Of a stretch of 8,186 bases of DNA, positions 1-5,701 are shown piece after piece. Both the position numbers and the translations under genes were made by a program. Numbering within the stretch: the stretch's first letter is position 1; each line of letters begins with the position of its first letter. The DNA comes from JAKATY01 sp038876335 (GTDB lineage: Archaea > Micrarchaeota > Micrarchaeia > Micrarchaeales > Micrarchaeaceae): assembly GCA_038876335.1 (NCBI GenBank), contig JAVYYS010000028.1, forward strand, positions 1-8,186, read 5' to 3'. Under the pieces are notes generated by a model. It worked only from the letters and a program-made list of their open reading frames with translations, was not told the origin of the DNA and ran no database searches.

Positions 1-40
1 TTCCTATCCCAAGCCATACTTTTCTTAAACTGTAACAACT

Positions 41-55
41 AAACGAAAAATCAAA
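41..55 (-). terminator. Oligo-T terminator downstream of tRNA-Thr
   Basis: Reading the minus strand, the bases after the tRNA discriminator are TTTGATTTTTCGTTT. This is two to three T-runs with no preceding hairpin, the usual form of archaeal intrinsic termination. No CCA is encoded. The remaining bases 1-40 show no gene that I can support. Confidence 0.5.
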
Positions 56-160
56 AGCCCCAGGAGGGAATTGGACCCTCGACCTCCTGTTTTCCCATCT
101 TGATTAAACTTCTTCTAGGAAGTTTACGAGACAGGCGCTCTACCACTGAGCTACTGGGGC
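56..160 (-). tRNA. trnT: tRNA-Thr (anticodon CGT) with intron
   Basis: A complete cloverleaf folds on the minus strand. The acceptor stem GCCCCAG pairs with CTGGGGC (7 bp). The D-arm is GCTC/GAGC with loop AGTGGTA, the anticodon stem is CCTGT/ACAGG, the variable loop is 5 nt, and the T-stem is GAGGG/CCCTC. The anticodon loop, once the intron is removed, is C-T-CGT-A-A, which reads the threonine codon ACG. The mature length is about 72 nt including the discriminator. The discriminator base is T (position 56), as is usual for archaeal tRNA-Thr, and 3' CCA is not encoded and must be added. The T-loop reads TCCAATT, so position 55 is C rather than the near-universal T. Assignment as Thr follows from the anticodon and agrees with G1-C72 and U73. 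Confidence 0.93.
92..124 (-). other. tRNA intron at canonical position 37/38
   Basis: The anticodon stem halves are separated by 40 nt rather than 7, so 33 nt must be removed. Placing the cut after base 37 (A125) and before base 38 (A91) restores a 7-nt loop. A bulge-helix-bulge fold supports this. Exon bases C32, T33, C34, G35 pair with intron bases G94, G95, G96, T97 (two are G-U wobbles). The flanking 3-nt bulges are T-A|A on the 5' side and A-A|A on the 3' side. Beyond the bulges, CTT (122-120) can pair with AAG (101-99) after one mismatch. A competing hairpin, AAACTTC/GAAGTTT, lies within 125-106. Splicing would be by the archaeal tRNA endonuclease. Confidence 0.82.
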
Positions 161-181
161 GCGTACTTAGAATCGTCAAGT

Positions 182-196
182 ATTATAAACCTTTAA
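182..196 (-). promoter_or_regulatory. BRE/TATA promoter of tRNA-Thr
   Basis: On the minus strand the sequence reads TTAAAGG-TTTATAAT. The TATA-like box (182-189) is centred about 26 bp upstream of the first tRNA base, with a purine-rich BRE-like element (190-196) just before it. The TATA core reads as TATTATAAAC on the plus strand, so it could also serve the divergent surface-protein gene, with an expected start near 212. Confidence 0.7.
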
Positions 197-245
197 TGTA
201 CAAATTAAAAAACATTCCATTTGATTGAATGCGGTGCGAGAGTTA

Positions 246-3200
246 ATGGTTGATATAGACAATGCCGGGGCCGGGCCTTCTTCAGGCAGTGGCCCGCAGG
301 CTGTGGACAAAAGCAATGCGAACGCTACCGGCCCAAACATCCCAGGCGGCGCCGGCCAGACCGCCCCGCAACCAGTAAAATTTGATGTCACCCCGGAGAG
401 TCCAATCGGGGCAGGCCATCCCTCTGCCCCTCCGAAAAAGATCAAAAGGATCAGGCCTTTCCCTGTAGTGCGCCTGCTTGTACTTGCTGTAATCGTGGCG
501 CTCGTGGCGGTGCTCGCATTCGTGTATATAAGCAGGCCGCATGTCTCGCCGACTACTTCAACCATATCTACAACTACAATAAAGCAATCCAGTTTTTCAA
601 AGATAAACTCTTGCTCCTCACTCGGCAGCCCAGGTACATATTACCTCTCCTCTGACATAAAGTATAAGCCCCTTTCTGGAACCTGCATAAACATAACGGC
701 GAGCAATGTTTCTCTCATCTGCAACGGCAACTCGCTTACGGGCTCTGGGCCTTACGGCAGCGTACCCCCATTTACTTATGGCGTGGCGCTTCACCGTGTT
801 TCAAACGTGCTCATAACCGGCTGCTCAATATCAAACTTCTCCTATGGTGTAGCAGTGTACAGCTCAAACAACATAGTGTTGCGCCTCAACAATGTAACGC
901 GCAACCCTATGGCGGAGATACTGCTCAACGCCACACGCAGTTCAAACATCTCAGAAAACTACCTCTCTAAGTCCTTAAGCGGCTATGGCTCCCTCTACCT
1001 CTCAAACAACTCTACCAACAATATTGTGCTCAACAACACCATCGCATTAGGCGCGCTGGTAGGGGTAAACGTGAATTCTTCAGGCAACAGGTTTGTAGAC
1101 AACTATATCTACGGCTCGCCAAATTCATTCTCATGTGCGCTCCGTAGCGGCCTGATTGGCAGTAACAAAGCTTCCGGAAATATATGCACGAATGAAACAG
1201 GATGCAGTTTCCTTTCCTGCAAGGGCATCAATGCCCCTCCCAACATATCTGCGATTACACTTTCTAAGTCAATAGATTCGTGCGGCTCTATAACCTTCCC
1301 TGGCACGTACAGACTTTCCGGCAATGTCTACATGGATCAGATGCTCAATACCTCCAACCCTCTTGCCGCAGGCATACCTTGCATAAGCATATACTCCCCA
1401 AACGTTGCCCTAAACTGCTCTGGCTTCTCTGTAGCCAATGCCACTACGGCAATATACGTGCATAACACCGACAATGTGAGCCTTTCTGATTGCAGGATCG
1501 CAAACTCAAAAATAGGCGTATCTGTGTTCAGATCCAGCAGAGCAGACATGCAGAACATTTCTTCCTATAATACCGGCACTGCGTTTTCGTATGTTGATTC
1601 AAATGGGAGCATCGGTTCAGGAATTTCCGCGCAGGGAGGCACATACGGCATATACCTTAGCGGCTCCAGCACCATAACTTTGACTAACTTCAGGCTTTAC
1701 AACAATACCTACGGGGTTTACGTAACCGGATCGCTAGGCAACGCGTTCTCCAATGGTAATATAGCCAATAGCACCAAGTTCGCGGTATTTGCAGCTACTG
1801 ATTCCGCCAATGCAAGCGACAACTTCATGCAGTCAACATCATGCGGGCTAACCAATGCGGCCTGGGCCCCATGCGCGCAGCATCTCTCTGCTTCAGCCAC
1901 CTTCTATCCTGTAAGCTCATGCGGCGTAATAAATAGGCCAGGCAACTATACCCTGCAGAACAACCTCGTTCCTACCAGCCCCCAGTGCTTCACCATAAAA
2001 TCCTCTAACGTCGCGTTCAACTGCGCCTATCACAGCATAACACTCTCATCCTCAAACCCTGCAGCCTCAGCCTTCACTATGGGAGGCCTTAGCAATGTAA
2101 GCATAAGCAACTGCACCGTAAACAATTTCCCATATGCAGTTGAGGCGTACAACTCTTCAAAAGTCAATATAAGCAAAGTAGACTCCGCCAACGCAAGAAT
2201 TGCGATCATGCTTTCAAATACCATAAACGGAAAGGTAAGCGATAGCTTAATCAGCGGTGCATCTAATACTAGTATCTATCTGAACAGGACAAGGAATTTG
2301 ACCATTGTAGACAATAATATTACCGGCACCGCCTCTGATATAGGAATACTCATTTCCAATTCTACGCAGAACATGGTTTTTGGAAATTCTGGCAAGAAGA
2401 ACGGCGTTGGCCTGTACGTGAAAGGGGATTCTCTAAACAACACGATCTTCAACAACACGATGCAGATCAGCTCCACGAGCGACTACGCCTGCTCGCCGCA
2501 GGACAGCGGCATAGGCGCGGAGAATGGTGGAATAAACTACGGCACTACAAAGCAATTGTGCCACTGGCTTGCCGCAGTTTCTCCCATCTCGCCGCTTCCT
2601 TCATGCACAGCCTTCCTTACTCCAAGCTCTGTGCAGCTTACTTCTGATTATGAATACACGAGCGGCTCCATATGCTTTGGAGTATATGCGAACGGCACGA
2701 GCATAAATTGCAATGGCCACACCATTATATCGAATTCGAACGGAACCTTCGCATTTTTCAAGAATTCGCAGAGCTCCTCTTTGGAGAACTGCTACCTCAA
2801 GGGCTTCTCCTCTCCAGTGAAAGCCTATAATTCGAGCCTTAGTGTAATTAACAATACGGTCTATGCATACACTCCAGATTCCACAGGGGTAGGTATAGTA
2901 CATTCGAGCAACATCAACGTGAGGCAAAACAACATCTATTCTAACGGGGTAGGTATAGCCCTTTCGAATGACTCTTCTGGTTCTTTGCTTAATAATGTTG
3001 TAAATGCGAGCTCTGTAGCGTATTTGATATCAGACTCTTCTGGCCTCGATGCAAAAGTAGATACCTCAACATATTCCAGCGGCCTTGGTGTCTCGCTTAT
3101 CAACTCCACCGCGTCAAGCTTCCAGGACAACAACTTCTACGGCGTAGCGGGTGGCATAGTATGCAGCTATGCCTCGCAGGGCGCCTCTAATAATACGGAT

Positions 3201-3272
3201 TTGGGAGGCAACATCTGCTCCTCTGGCATCGACTGCGGCTGGATTTCCTTGTCAAAAACCACATGCCATTGA
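246..3272 (+). CDS. Giant membrane-anchored surface protein with four beta-helix (NosD/PbH1-like) domains
   Basis: The frame is open from a TTG at 225 (1,015 codons). I prefer the ATG at 246, codon 8, with a weak GGTG at 233-236. Residue numbers here count from the TTG. Residues 1-70 are Pro/Gly/Ala/Ser-rich, lack Cys and look disordered. A basic patch (KKIKRIR, 71-77) precedes a single transmembrane helix at about 80-101, so the protein is probably N-in and C-out. A Ser/Thr-rich linker (about 104-125) leads to four tandem domains beginning near Cys130, Cys353, Cys566 and Cys794. Each has PGTY-like and CNG-like motifs followed by Asn/Ser-rich coils of right-handed beta-helix type. All 28 cysteines are on the predicted outer side, and there are 40 N-x-S/T sequons there. 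There is no C-terminal anchor. Beta-helix proteins often bind or cleave polysaccharide, but I see no recognisable catalytic motif and no nos genes nearby. An adhesin or coat role is inference. Confidence 0.88.
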   Translation: MVDIDNAGAGPSSGSGPQAVDKSNANATGPNIPGGAGQTAPQPVKFDVTPESPIGAGHPSAPPKKIKRIRPFPVVRLLVLAVIVALVAVLAFVYISRPHVSPTTSTISTTTIKQSSFSKINSCSSLGSPGTYYLSSDIKYKPLSGTCINITASNVSLICNGNSLTGSGPYGSVPPFTYGVALHRVSNVLITGCSISNFSYGVAVYSSNNIVLRLNNVTRNPMAEILLNATRSSNISENYLSKSLSGYGSLYLSNNSTNNIVLNNTIALGALVGVNVNSSGNRFVDNYIYGSPNSFSCALRSGLIGSNKASGNICTNETGCSFLSCKGINAPPNISAITLSKSIDSCGSITFPGTYRLSGNVYMDQMLNTSNPLAAGIPCISIYSPNVALNCSGFSVANATTAIYVHNTDNVSLSDCRIANSKIGVSVFRSSRADMQNISSYNTGTAFSYVDSNGSIGSGISAQGGTYGIYLSGSSTITLTNFRLYNNTYGVYVTGSLGNAFSNGNIANSTKFAVFAATDSANASDNFMQSTSCGLTNAAWAPCAQHLSASATFYPVSSCGVINRPGNYTLQNNLVPTSPQCFTIKSSNVAFNCAYHSITLSSSNPAASAFTMGGLSNVSISNCTVNNFPYAVEAYNSSKVNISKVDSANARIAIMLSNTINGKVSDSLISGASNTSIYLNRTRNLTIVDNNITGTASDIGILISNSTQNMVFGNSGKKNGVGLYVKGDSLNNTIFNNTMQISSTSDYACSPQDSGIGAENGGINYGTTKQLCHWLAAVSPISPLPSCTAFLTPSSVQLTSDYEYTSGSICFGVYANGTSINCNGHTIISNSNGTFAFFKNSQSSSLENCYLKGFSSPVKAYNSSLSVINNTVYAYTPDSTGVGIVHSSNINVRQNNIYSNGVGIALSNDSSGSLLNNVVNASSVAYLISDSSGLDAKVDTSTYSSGLGVSLINSTASSFQDNNFYGVAGGIVCSYASQGASNNTDLGGNICSSGIDCGWISLSKTTCH
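603..1223 (+). repeat. Beta-helix domain repeat 1
   Basis: Encodes residues 127-333 (numbered from the TTG at 225). It opens with SCSSLGSPGTYYLSSDI and carries the core cysteines 130, 154, 166 and 200. The C154-x11-C166 spacing is shared by all four repeats. The tail has cysteines 304, 321, 327 and 332, with GNICTNETGC resembling the GNICSSGIDC tail of repeat 4. Confidence 0.8.
1269..1880 (+). repeat. Beta-helix domain repeat 2
   Basis: Encodes residues 349-552. It opens with SIDSCGSITFPGTYRLSGNV and carries core cysteines 353, 386, 398 and 423, keeping the C-x11-C spacing. There is an insertion of about 10 residues before Cys386. The tail is short, with one cysteine pair (540, 550). Confidence 0.8.
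1911..2573 (+). repeat. Beta-helix domain repeat 3
   Basis: Encodes residues 563-783. It opens with VSSCGVINRPGNYTLQNNL and carries core cysteines 566, 588, 600 and 630 with the same C-x11-C spacing. The tail has one cysteine pair (756, 779) in a Gly-rich segment ending LCHW. Confidence 0.8.
2595..3269 (+). repeat. Beta-helix domain repeat 4
   Basis: Encodes residues 791-1015, to the C-terminus. It opens with PSCTAFLTPSSVQLTSDY and is the most diverged opening, lacking the PGTY motif. Core cysteines are 817, 829 and 856 after 794, again with C-x11-C. Tail cysteines are 980, 998, 1004 and 1014, which mirrors repeat 1. The protein ends one residue after the last cysteine. Confidence 0.78.
2886..2967 (+). 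repeat. Two near-identical coil-encoding segments 60 bp apart
   Basis: GGGGTAGGTATAG occurs at 2886-2898 and again at 2946-2958. TTCGA follows at 2903-2907 and 2963-2967 in the same register. The spacing is exactly 60 bp (20 codons), so the segments encode TGVGIVHSSN and NGVGIALSND, about one coil of a beta-helix apart. This suggests a relatively recent single-coil duplication within repeat 4. Confidence 0.6.
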
Positions 3273-3375
3273 GCTAGAGCAGTATTGCACATGGTTGTGG
3301 GTATAAGCCCAAATTGACCTTTAAAATAGCCGCATATTTAGGTCGGAAAAGGCCACTTATAGGTTGAGAGTGCGC

Positions 3376-3388
3376 AGATATTTATTTT
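3376..3388 (+). promoter_or_regulatory. Probable TATA box of the ligase gene
   Basis: The AT-rich run ATATTTATTTT is centred about 34 bp upstream of the ligase ATG, predicting a start near 3410 and a very short leader. CTTATAGG at about 3355-3361 is an alternative box, giving a leader of about 35 nt that would keep the ribosome binding site. The rest of the 145-bp gap (3273-3417) holds only a weak hairpin (TGGG/CCCA, 3298-3311). Confidence 0.4.
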
Positions 3389-3408
3389 TTGCTTGTATGC
3401 TTTAAGAT

Positions 3409-3412
3409 GGTG
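3409..3412 (+). promoter_or_regulatory. Ribosome binding site (GGTG) of the ligase gene
   Basis: GGTG lies 5 nt before the ATG at 3418 and matches part of the archaeal anti-Shine-Dalgarno complement GGAGGTGAT. It supports that ATG as the start. Confidence 0.5.
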
Positions 3413-3417
3413 TATTT

Positions 3418-5190
3418 ATGCAGTTTCTCGAGCTATCTAAATATTACGACAAGCTTGAATCTACTTCATCTAGGCTAGGCATGATAGATATACTTAAAGA
3501 TACATTTAAAGAAGCCGACAAGGATGAGATAGGAAAAATAATCTATATAACGCAGGGTGTGCTGGCTCCGCCATTCGAAGGTGTGGAGTTTGGCCTTGCC
3601 GAGAAGATGGCTGAGGAGGCGATTTCCATTGCGACTGGATACAGAAAAGAATCAGTAAATGCGCTTTACAAAAAGACAGGCGATTTGGGCACAGTAGCTG
3701 AACAGCTGGTCTCCGAGTCAAAACTTAGGCGGATGACCGCTAGAAAGTATTCTGTAGGTGAGGTATATGACTCAATGCTAAAAATATCTAAGAGCTCAGG
3801 TGCAGGCAGCAAGAACATAAAGGTCAAGACCTTAGCCGACATGATTGCTTCCTCTACGCCACTTGAAGCGCGGTATATAGTCAGATATCCGCTTGGCGAG
3901 CTAAGGATGGGCGTCGGAGATGCAACAATACTTGAAGCCCTTTCCGTTGCGTTTACTGGCGGGCGTGCCCTAAAGCAGGAGCTTGAGCATGCTTACAATA
4001 TCTGCAGCGATCTCGGATTGGTGGGCACTACTCTGATGTCAAAAGGCCCCCCAGGCATAAAGGCTTTCAAGGTTTCTATCTTCAAACCGATAAGGCCAGC
4101 GCTCGCTGAGAGGTTGCCAACTGCAGAAGAGATACTTGAGAAGATGCACAACAAGGCTGCAATAGAGCAGAAGTATGATGGTTTCAGATGCCAGGTGCAT
4201 AGAAAGGGCAGAGAGGTAAGGCTCTATTCCAGAAGATTGGAAAATATAACTGAGATGTTCCCAGATATAGTGCACTCTGCACTCGTGGAGCTGAAGCCAG
4301 ATTCCTTTATACTGGAAGGGGAAGCCTTGGGGTTCAATGAAGCGACGAACGAGTTCATGCCATTTCAGGAAACAATGCAAAGAAAGCGCAAGCACGGAAT
4401 AGAGGAGAAGAAAATAGAAATACCATTGCACTTATTCGCATTTGACTTGATGTATCTTGACGGAAAAGATTACCTCAACGAGCCGTATGAGAAGAGGCGA
4501 GAGGCGCTTGAGAAGGTAGTTGCTGGAGCCAAAACTATAGTTCCATCTACCAGGATAATAACCAGCTCTCCAAAGGAACTTGAGCGCTTCTTTGAAGACT
4601 CAATAGAGAAGGGGCTTGAAGGTATAGTGGCAAAGGATCTAAACTCCCCATATATTGCTGGCGCAAGGAAGTTTTCGTGGATAAAGATGAAAAGGAGTTA
4701 TATGGGCAAGCTTTCAGACACGATAGATGTAGTAATAGTAGGGTATTACCTTGGCCATGGGTCGCGCTCAGAATTCCAATTCGGTGGCTTGCTGTGCGCT
4801 GTATACAACAAGAAGCGCGACATGTTTGAAACAGTATCAAGGCTTGGCACCGGTTTTACTGAGAAGCAGATGTCGGAACTTAAATCGTTGCTTGACAAAT
4901 CAAGGGTAAAAAGCAAACCTGCGCGCGTCGATTCGCTGATAGAACCCGATTTCTGGGTTTTGCCAAAGTATGTTGTTACTGTAAAAGCAGATGAAATAAC
5001 AAAGTCACCTACCCACACGTGCGGTCGTGAAAAGCACGAAGGTGACGAGTTCGGCTATGCGCTCAGGTTCCCTAGGCTTGTTGGAGAAGAAGCAGTAAGG
5101 GCTGACAAGAGCATTGAAGATTCTACTACAACTGAAGAGATAATAGAGATGTACAAAAACCAAAAACGCGTCAGAATCGAAGAGAAGTGA
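3418..5190 (+). CDS. lig: ATP-dependent DNA ligase (archaeal LigI-like)
   Basis: A 590-residue protein of the length usual for archaeal replicative ligases. It joins nicks using ATP through a lysine-AMP intermediate, in Okazaki fragment joining and repair. The N-terminal DNA-binding domain spans about 1-215. The adenylation domain follows (about 220-430), with motif I EQKYDG (nucleophile Lys252), LYSRR (269-273), motif III FILEGEALGF (297-306), motif IIIa around LFAFDLMYLDG (339-349), motif IV EGIVAKD (401-407) and motif V WIKMK (421-425). The OB-fold domain (about 431-580) ends with motif VI RFPRLVGEEAVRADK (550-564). All motifs look intact, so the enzyme should be active. The ATG has a GGTG site 5 nt upstream. 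The gene stands alone, convergent with the small regulator that ends 15 bp away. There is no sign of transfer or truncation. Confidence 0.97.
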   Translation: MQFLELSKYYDKLESTSSRLGMIDILKDTFKEADKDEIGKIIYITQGVLAPPFEGVEFGLAEKMAEEAISIATGYRKESVNALYKKTGDLGTVAEQLVSESKLRRMTARKYSVGEVYDSMLKISKSSGAGSKNIKVKTLADMIASSTPLEARYIVRYPLGELRMGVGDATILEALSVAFTGGRALKQELEHAYNICSDLGLVGTTLMSKGPPGIKAFKVSIFKPIRPALAERLPTAEEILEKMHNKAAIEQKYDGFRCQVHRKGREVRLYSRRLENITEMFPDIVHSALVELKPDSFILEGEALGFNEATNEFMPFQETMQRKRKHGIEEKKIEIPLHLFAFDLMYLDGKDYLNEPYEKRREALEKVVAGAKTIVPSTRIITSSPKELERFFEDSIEKGLEGIVAKDLNSPYIAGARKFSWIKMKRSYMGKLSDTIDVVIVGYYLGHGSRSEFQFGGLLCAVYNKKRDMFETVSRLGTGFTEKQMSELKSLLDKSRVKSKPARVDSLIEPDFWVLPKYVVTVKADEITKSPTHTCGREKHEGDEFGYALRFPRLVGEEAVRADKSIEDSTTTEEIIEMYKNQKRVRIEEK

Positions 5191-5205
5191 AAGCAAAGCT
5201 CAAAA

Positions 5206-5532
5206 TTATATTTTCCTTGCAACCTCTATAATCTTTGAGAATTTCCTTATGCCTAGCATTACATCTTTTATCTTAGGATTGAGCTTATAGCCGAGGCTGT
5301 AGCCTATGTCCGTCCTTATGTGGGTGGGCTGTATAACGTTCAGGTCAAGGGAAAGTTCTCTGAGGGTAAGGATAAGCGTCTTCCTAGTAAACTTTTTCTC
5401 GAGCACAGAATAGAGCTCCCTTGTAGTCCTTGGAGACTTTACAAGAAGGAGTTCCAAAACCGCATAATTTGGCCTACTTATCATCTTTCTAAGGGCCCAT
5501 ATATTGTCCTGCGGTTTTTCTTTCTTAATCAT
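5206..5532 (-). CDS. Small winged-helix DNA-binding protein, putative regulator of the pilus operon
   Basis: A 108-residue basic protein. Residues about 20-85 read as a winged helix-turn-helix: a first helix NYAVLELLLV (22-31), a second around TTRELYSVLEKKF (36-48), a likely recognition helix RKTLILTLRELS (50-61), and a hairpin wing through IRTDIGYSLGYKL (72-84). A basic C-terminal helix follows. It is real rather than a shadow because it has a well-placed BRE/TATA about 26 bp upstream of its ATG, implying a leaderless mRNA, and the opposite strand lacks a plausible gene. It is convergent with the ligase (15-bp gap) and divergent from the pilus ATPase across 169 bp, which points to control of that operon and of itself. 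I cannot name the family, and the regulatory target is inference. Confidence 0.75.
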   Translation of the reverse strand: MIKKEKPQDNIWALRKMISRPNYAVLELLLVKSPRTTRELYSVLEKKFTRKTLILTLRELSLDLNVIQPTHIRTDIGYSLGYKLNPKIKDVMLGIRKFSKIIEVARKI

Positions 5533-5552
5533 AGTTATTTTTTGCCTAATAA

Positions 5553-5569
5553 GTTTTATAAACCTTTTT
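5553..5569 (-). promoter_or_regulatory. BRE/TATA promoter of the winged-helix gene
   Basis: The minus strand reads AAAAAGG-TTTATAAAAC. The TTTATAAA box (5555-5562) is centred about 26 bp from the ATG at 5532, so transcription should begin at or within a base or two of the start codon, giving a leaderless transcript. This is the strongest promoter-like element in the window. Confidence 0.75.
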
Positions 5570-5585
5570 ATCTGAGTGCCACATT

Positions 5586-5611
5586 GTCAACATAGGTATA
5601 CCGCTGTTCAC
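5586..5611. promoter_or_regulatory. Imperfect palindrome, candidate operator between divergent promoters
   Basis: The core AACATAGGTATACCGCTGTT (5589-5608) has a perfect 8-bp centre GGTATACC and outer arms AACA/TGTT. Eight of ten arm positions match. One mismatch further out, GT (5586-5587) pairs with AC (5610-5611), giving ten of thirteen. It lies about 20 bp beyond the BRE of the regulator gene and about 40 bp before the TATA box of the pilus operon. A dimeric winged-helix protein could bind such a site; that the neighbouring regulator does so is inference. Confidence 0.5.
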
Positions 5612-5650
5612 CAGCCTACATCTAAGATTATCGCCCTTTTAATGCATAAG

Positions 5651-5660
5651 TATTTAAATT
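5651..5660 (+). promoter_or_regulatory. TATA box of the pilus operon
   Basis: TATTTAAATT is centred near 5655 and predicts transcription from about 5681. That lies downstream of the TTG at 5678 and about 21 nt upstream of the ATG at 5702, so it favours the ATG as the translation start. No strong Shine-Dalgarno site is visible. Confidence 0.55.
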
Positions 5661-5701
5661 TTTAGTTAGATAAATAATTGTATACTAAAGTAAATGATTT
5701 T

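Noticed and set aside
229..246. Five-codon ATG frame ending in TAATG that overlaps the ATG at 246
   Set aside because: It could be a coupled leader peptide, but such a short frame with no ribosome binding site arises easily by chance; I do not list it as a gene.
176..565. 129-residue open frame on the minus strand opposite the surface protein's N-terminus
   Set aside because: It overlaps the tRNA promoter and the coding frame of the surface protein, has no promoter, and its composition is that expected from the antisense of a Pro/Gly/Ala-rich segment.
225..3272. Reading the surface protein as NosD of a nitrous oxide reductase cluster
   Set aside because: Resemblance is to the generic beta-helix repeat only; there are no nosZ, nosF or nosY genes, and the anchored four-domain layout differs from NosD.
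3298..3311. TGGG/CCCA hairpin after the surface-protein gene
   Set aside because: Only four base pairs and no following T-run, so it is not a convincing terminator.
4039..4431. 130-residue minus-strand open frame inside the ligase gene
   Set aside because: It lies fully antisense to the conserved ligase adenylation domain; no independent signals or recognisable motifs.
5320..5595. 91-residue plus-strand open frame opposite the winged-helix gene
   Set aside because: It runs through the regulator's promoter, has no promoter of its own, and the minus-strand frame has a recognisable fold and an ideal TATA distance.
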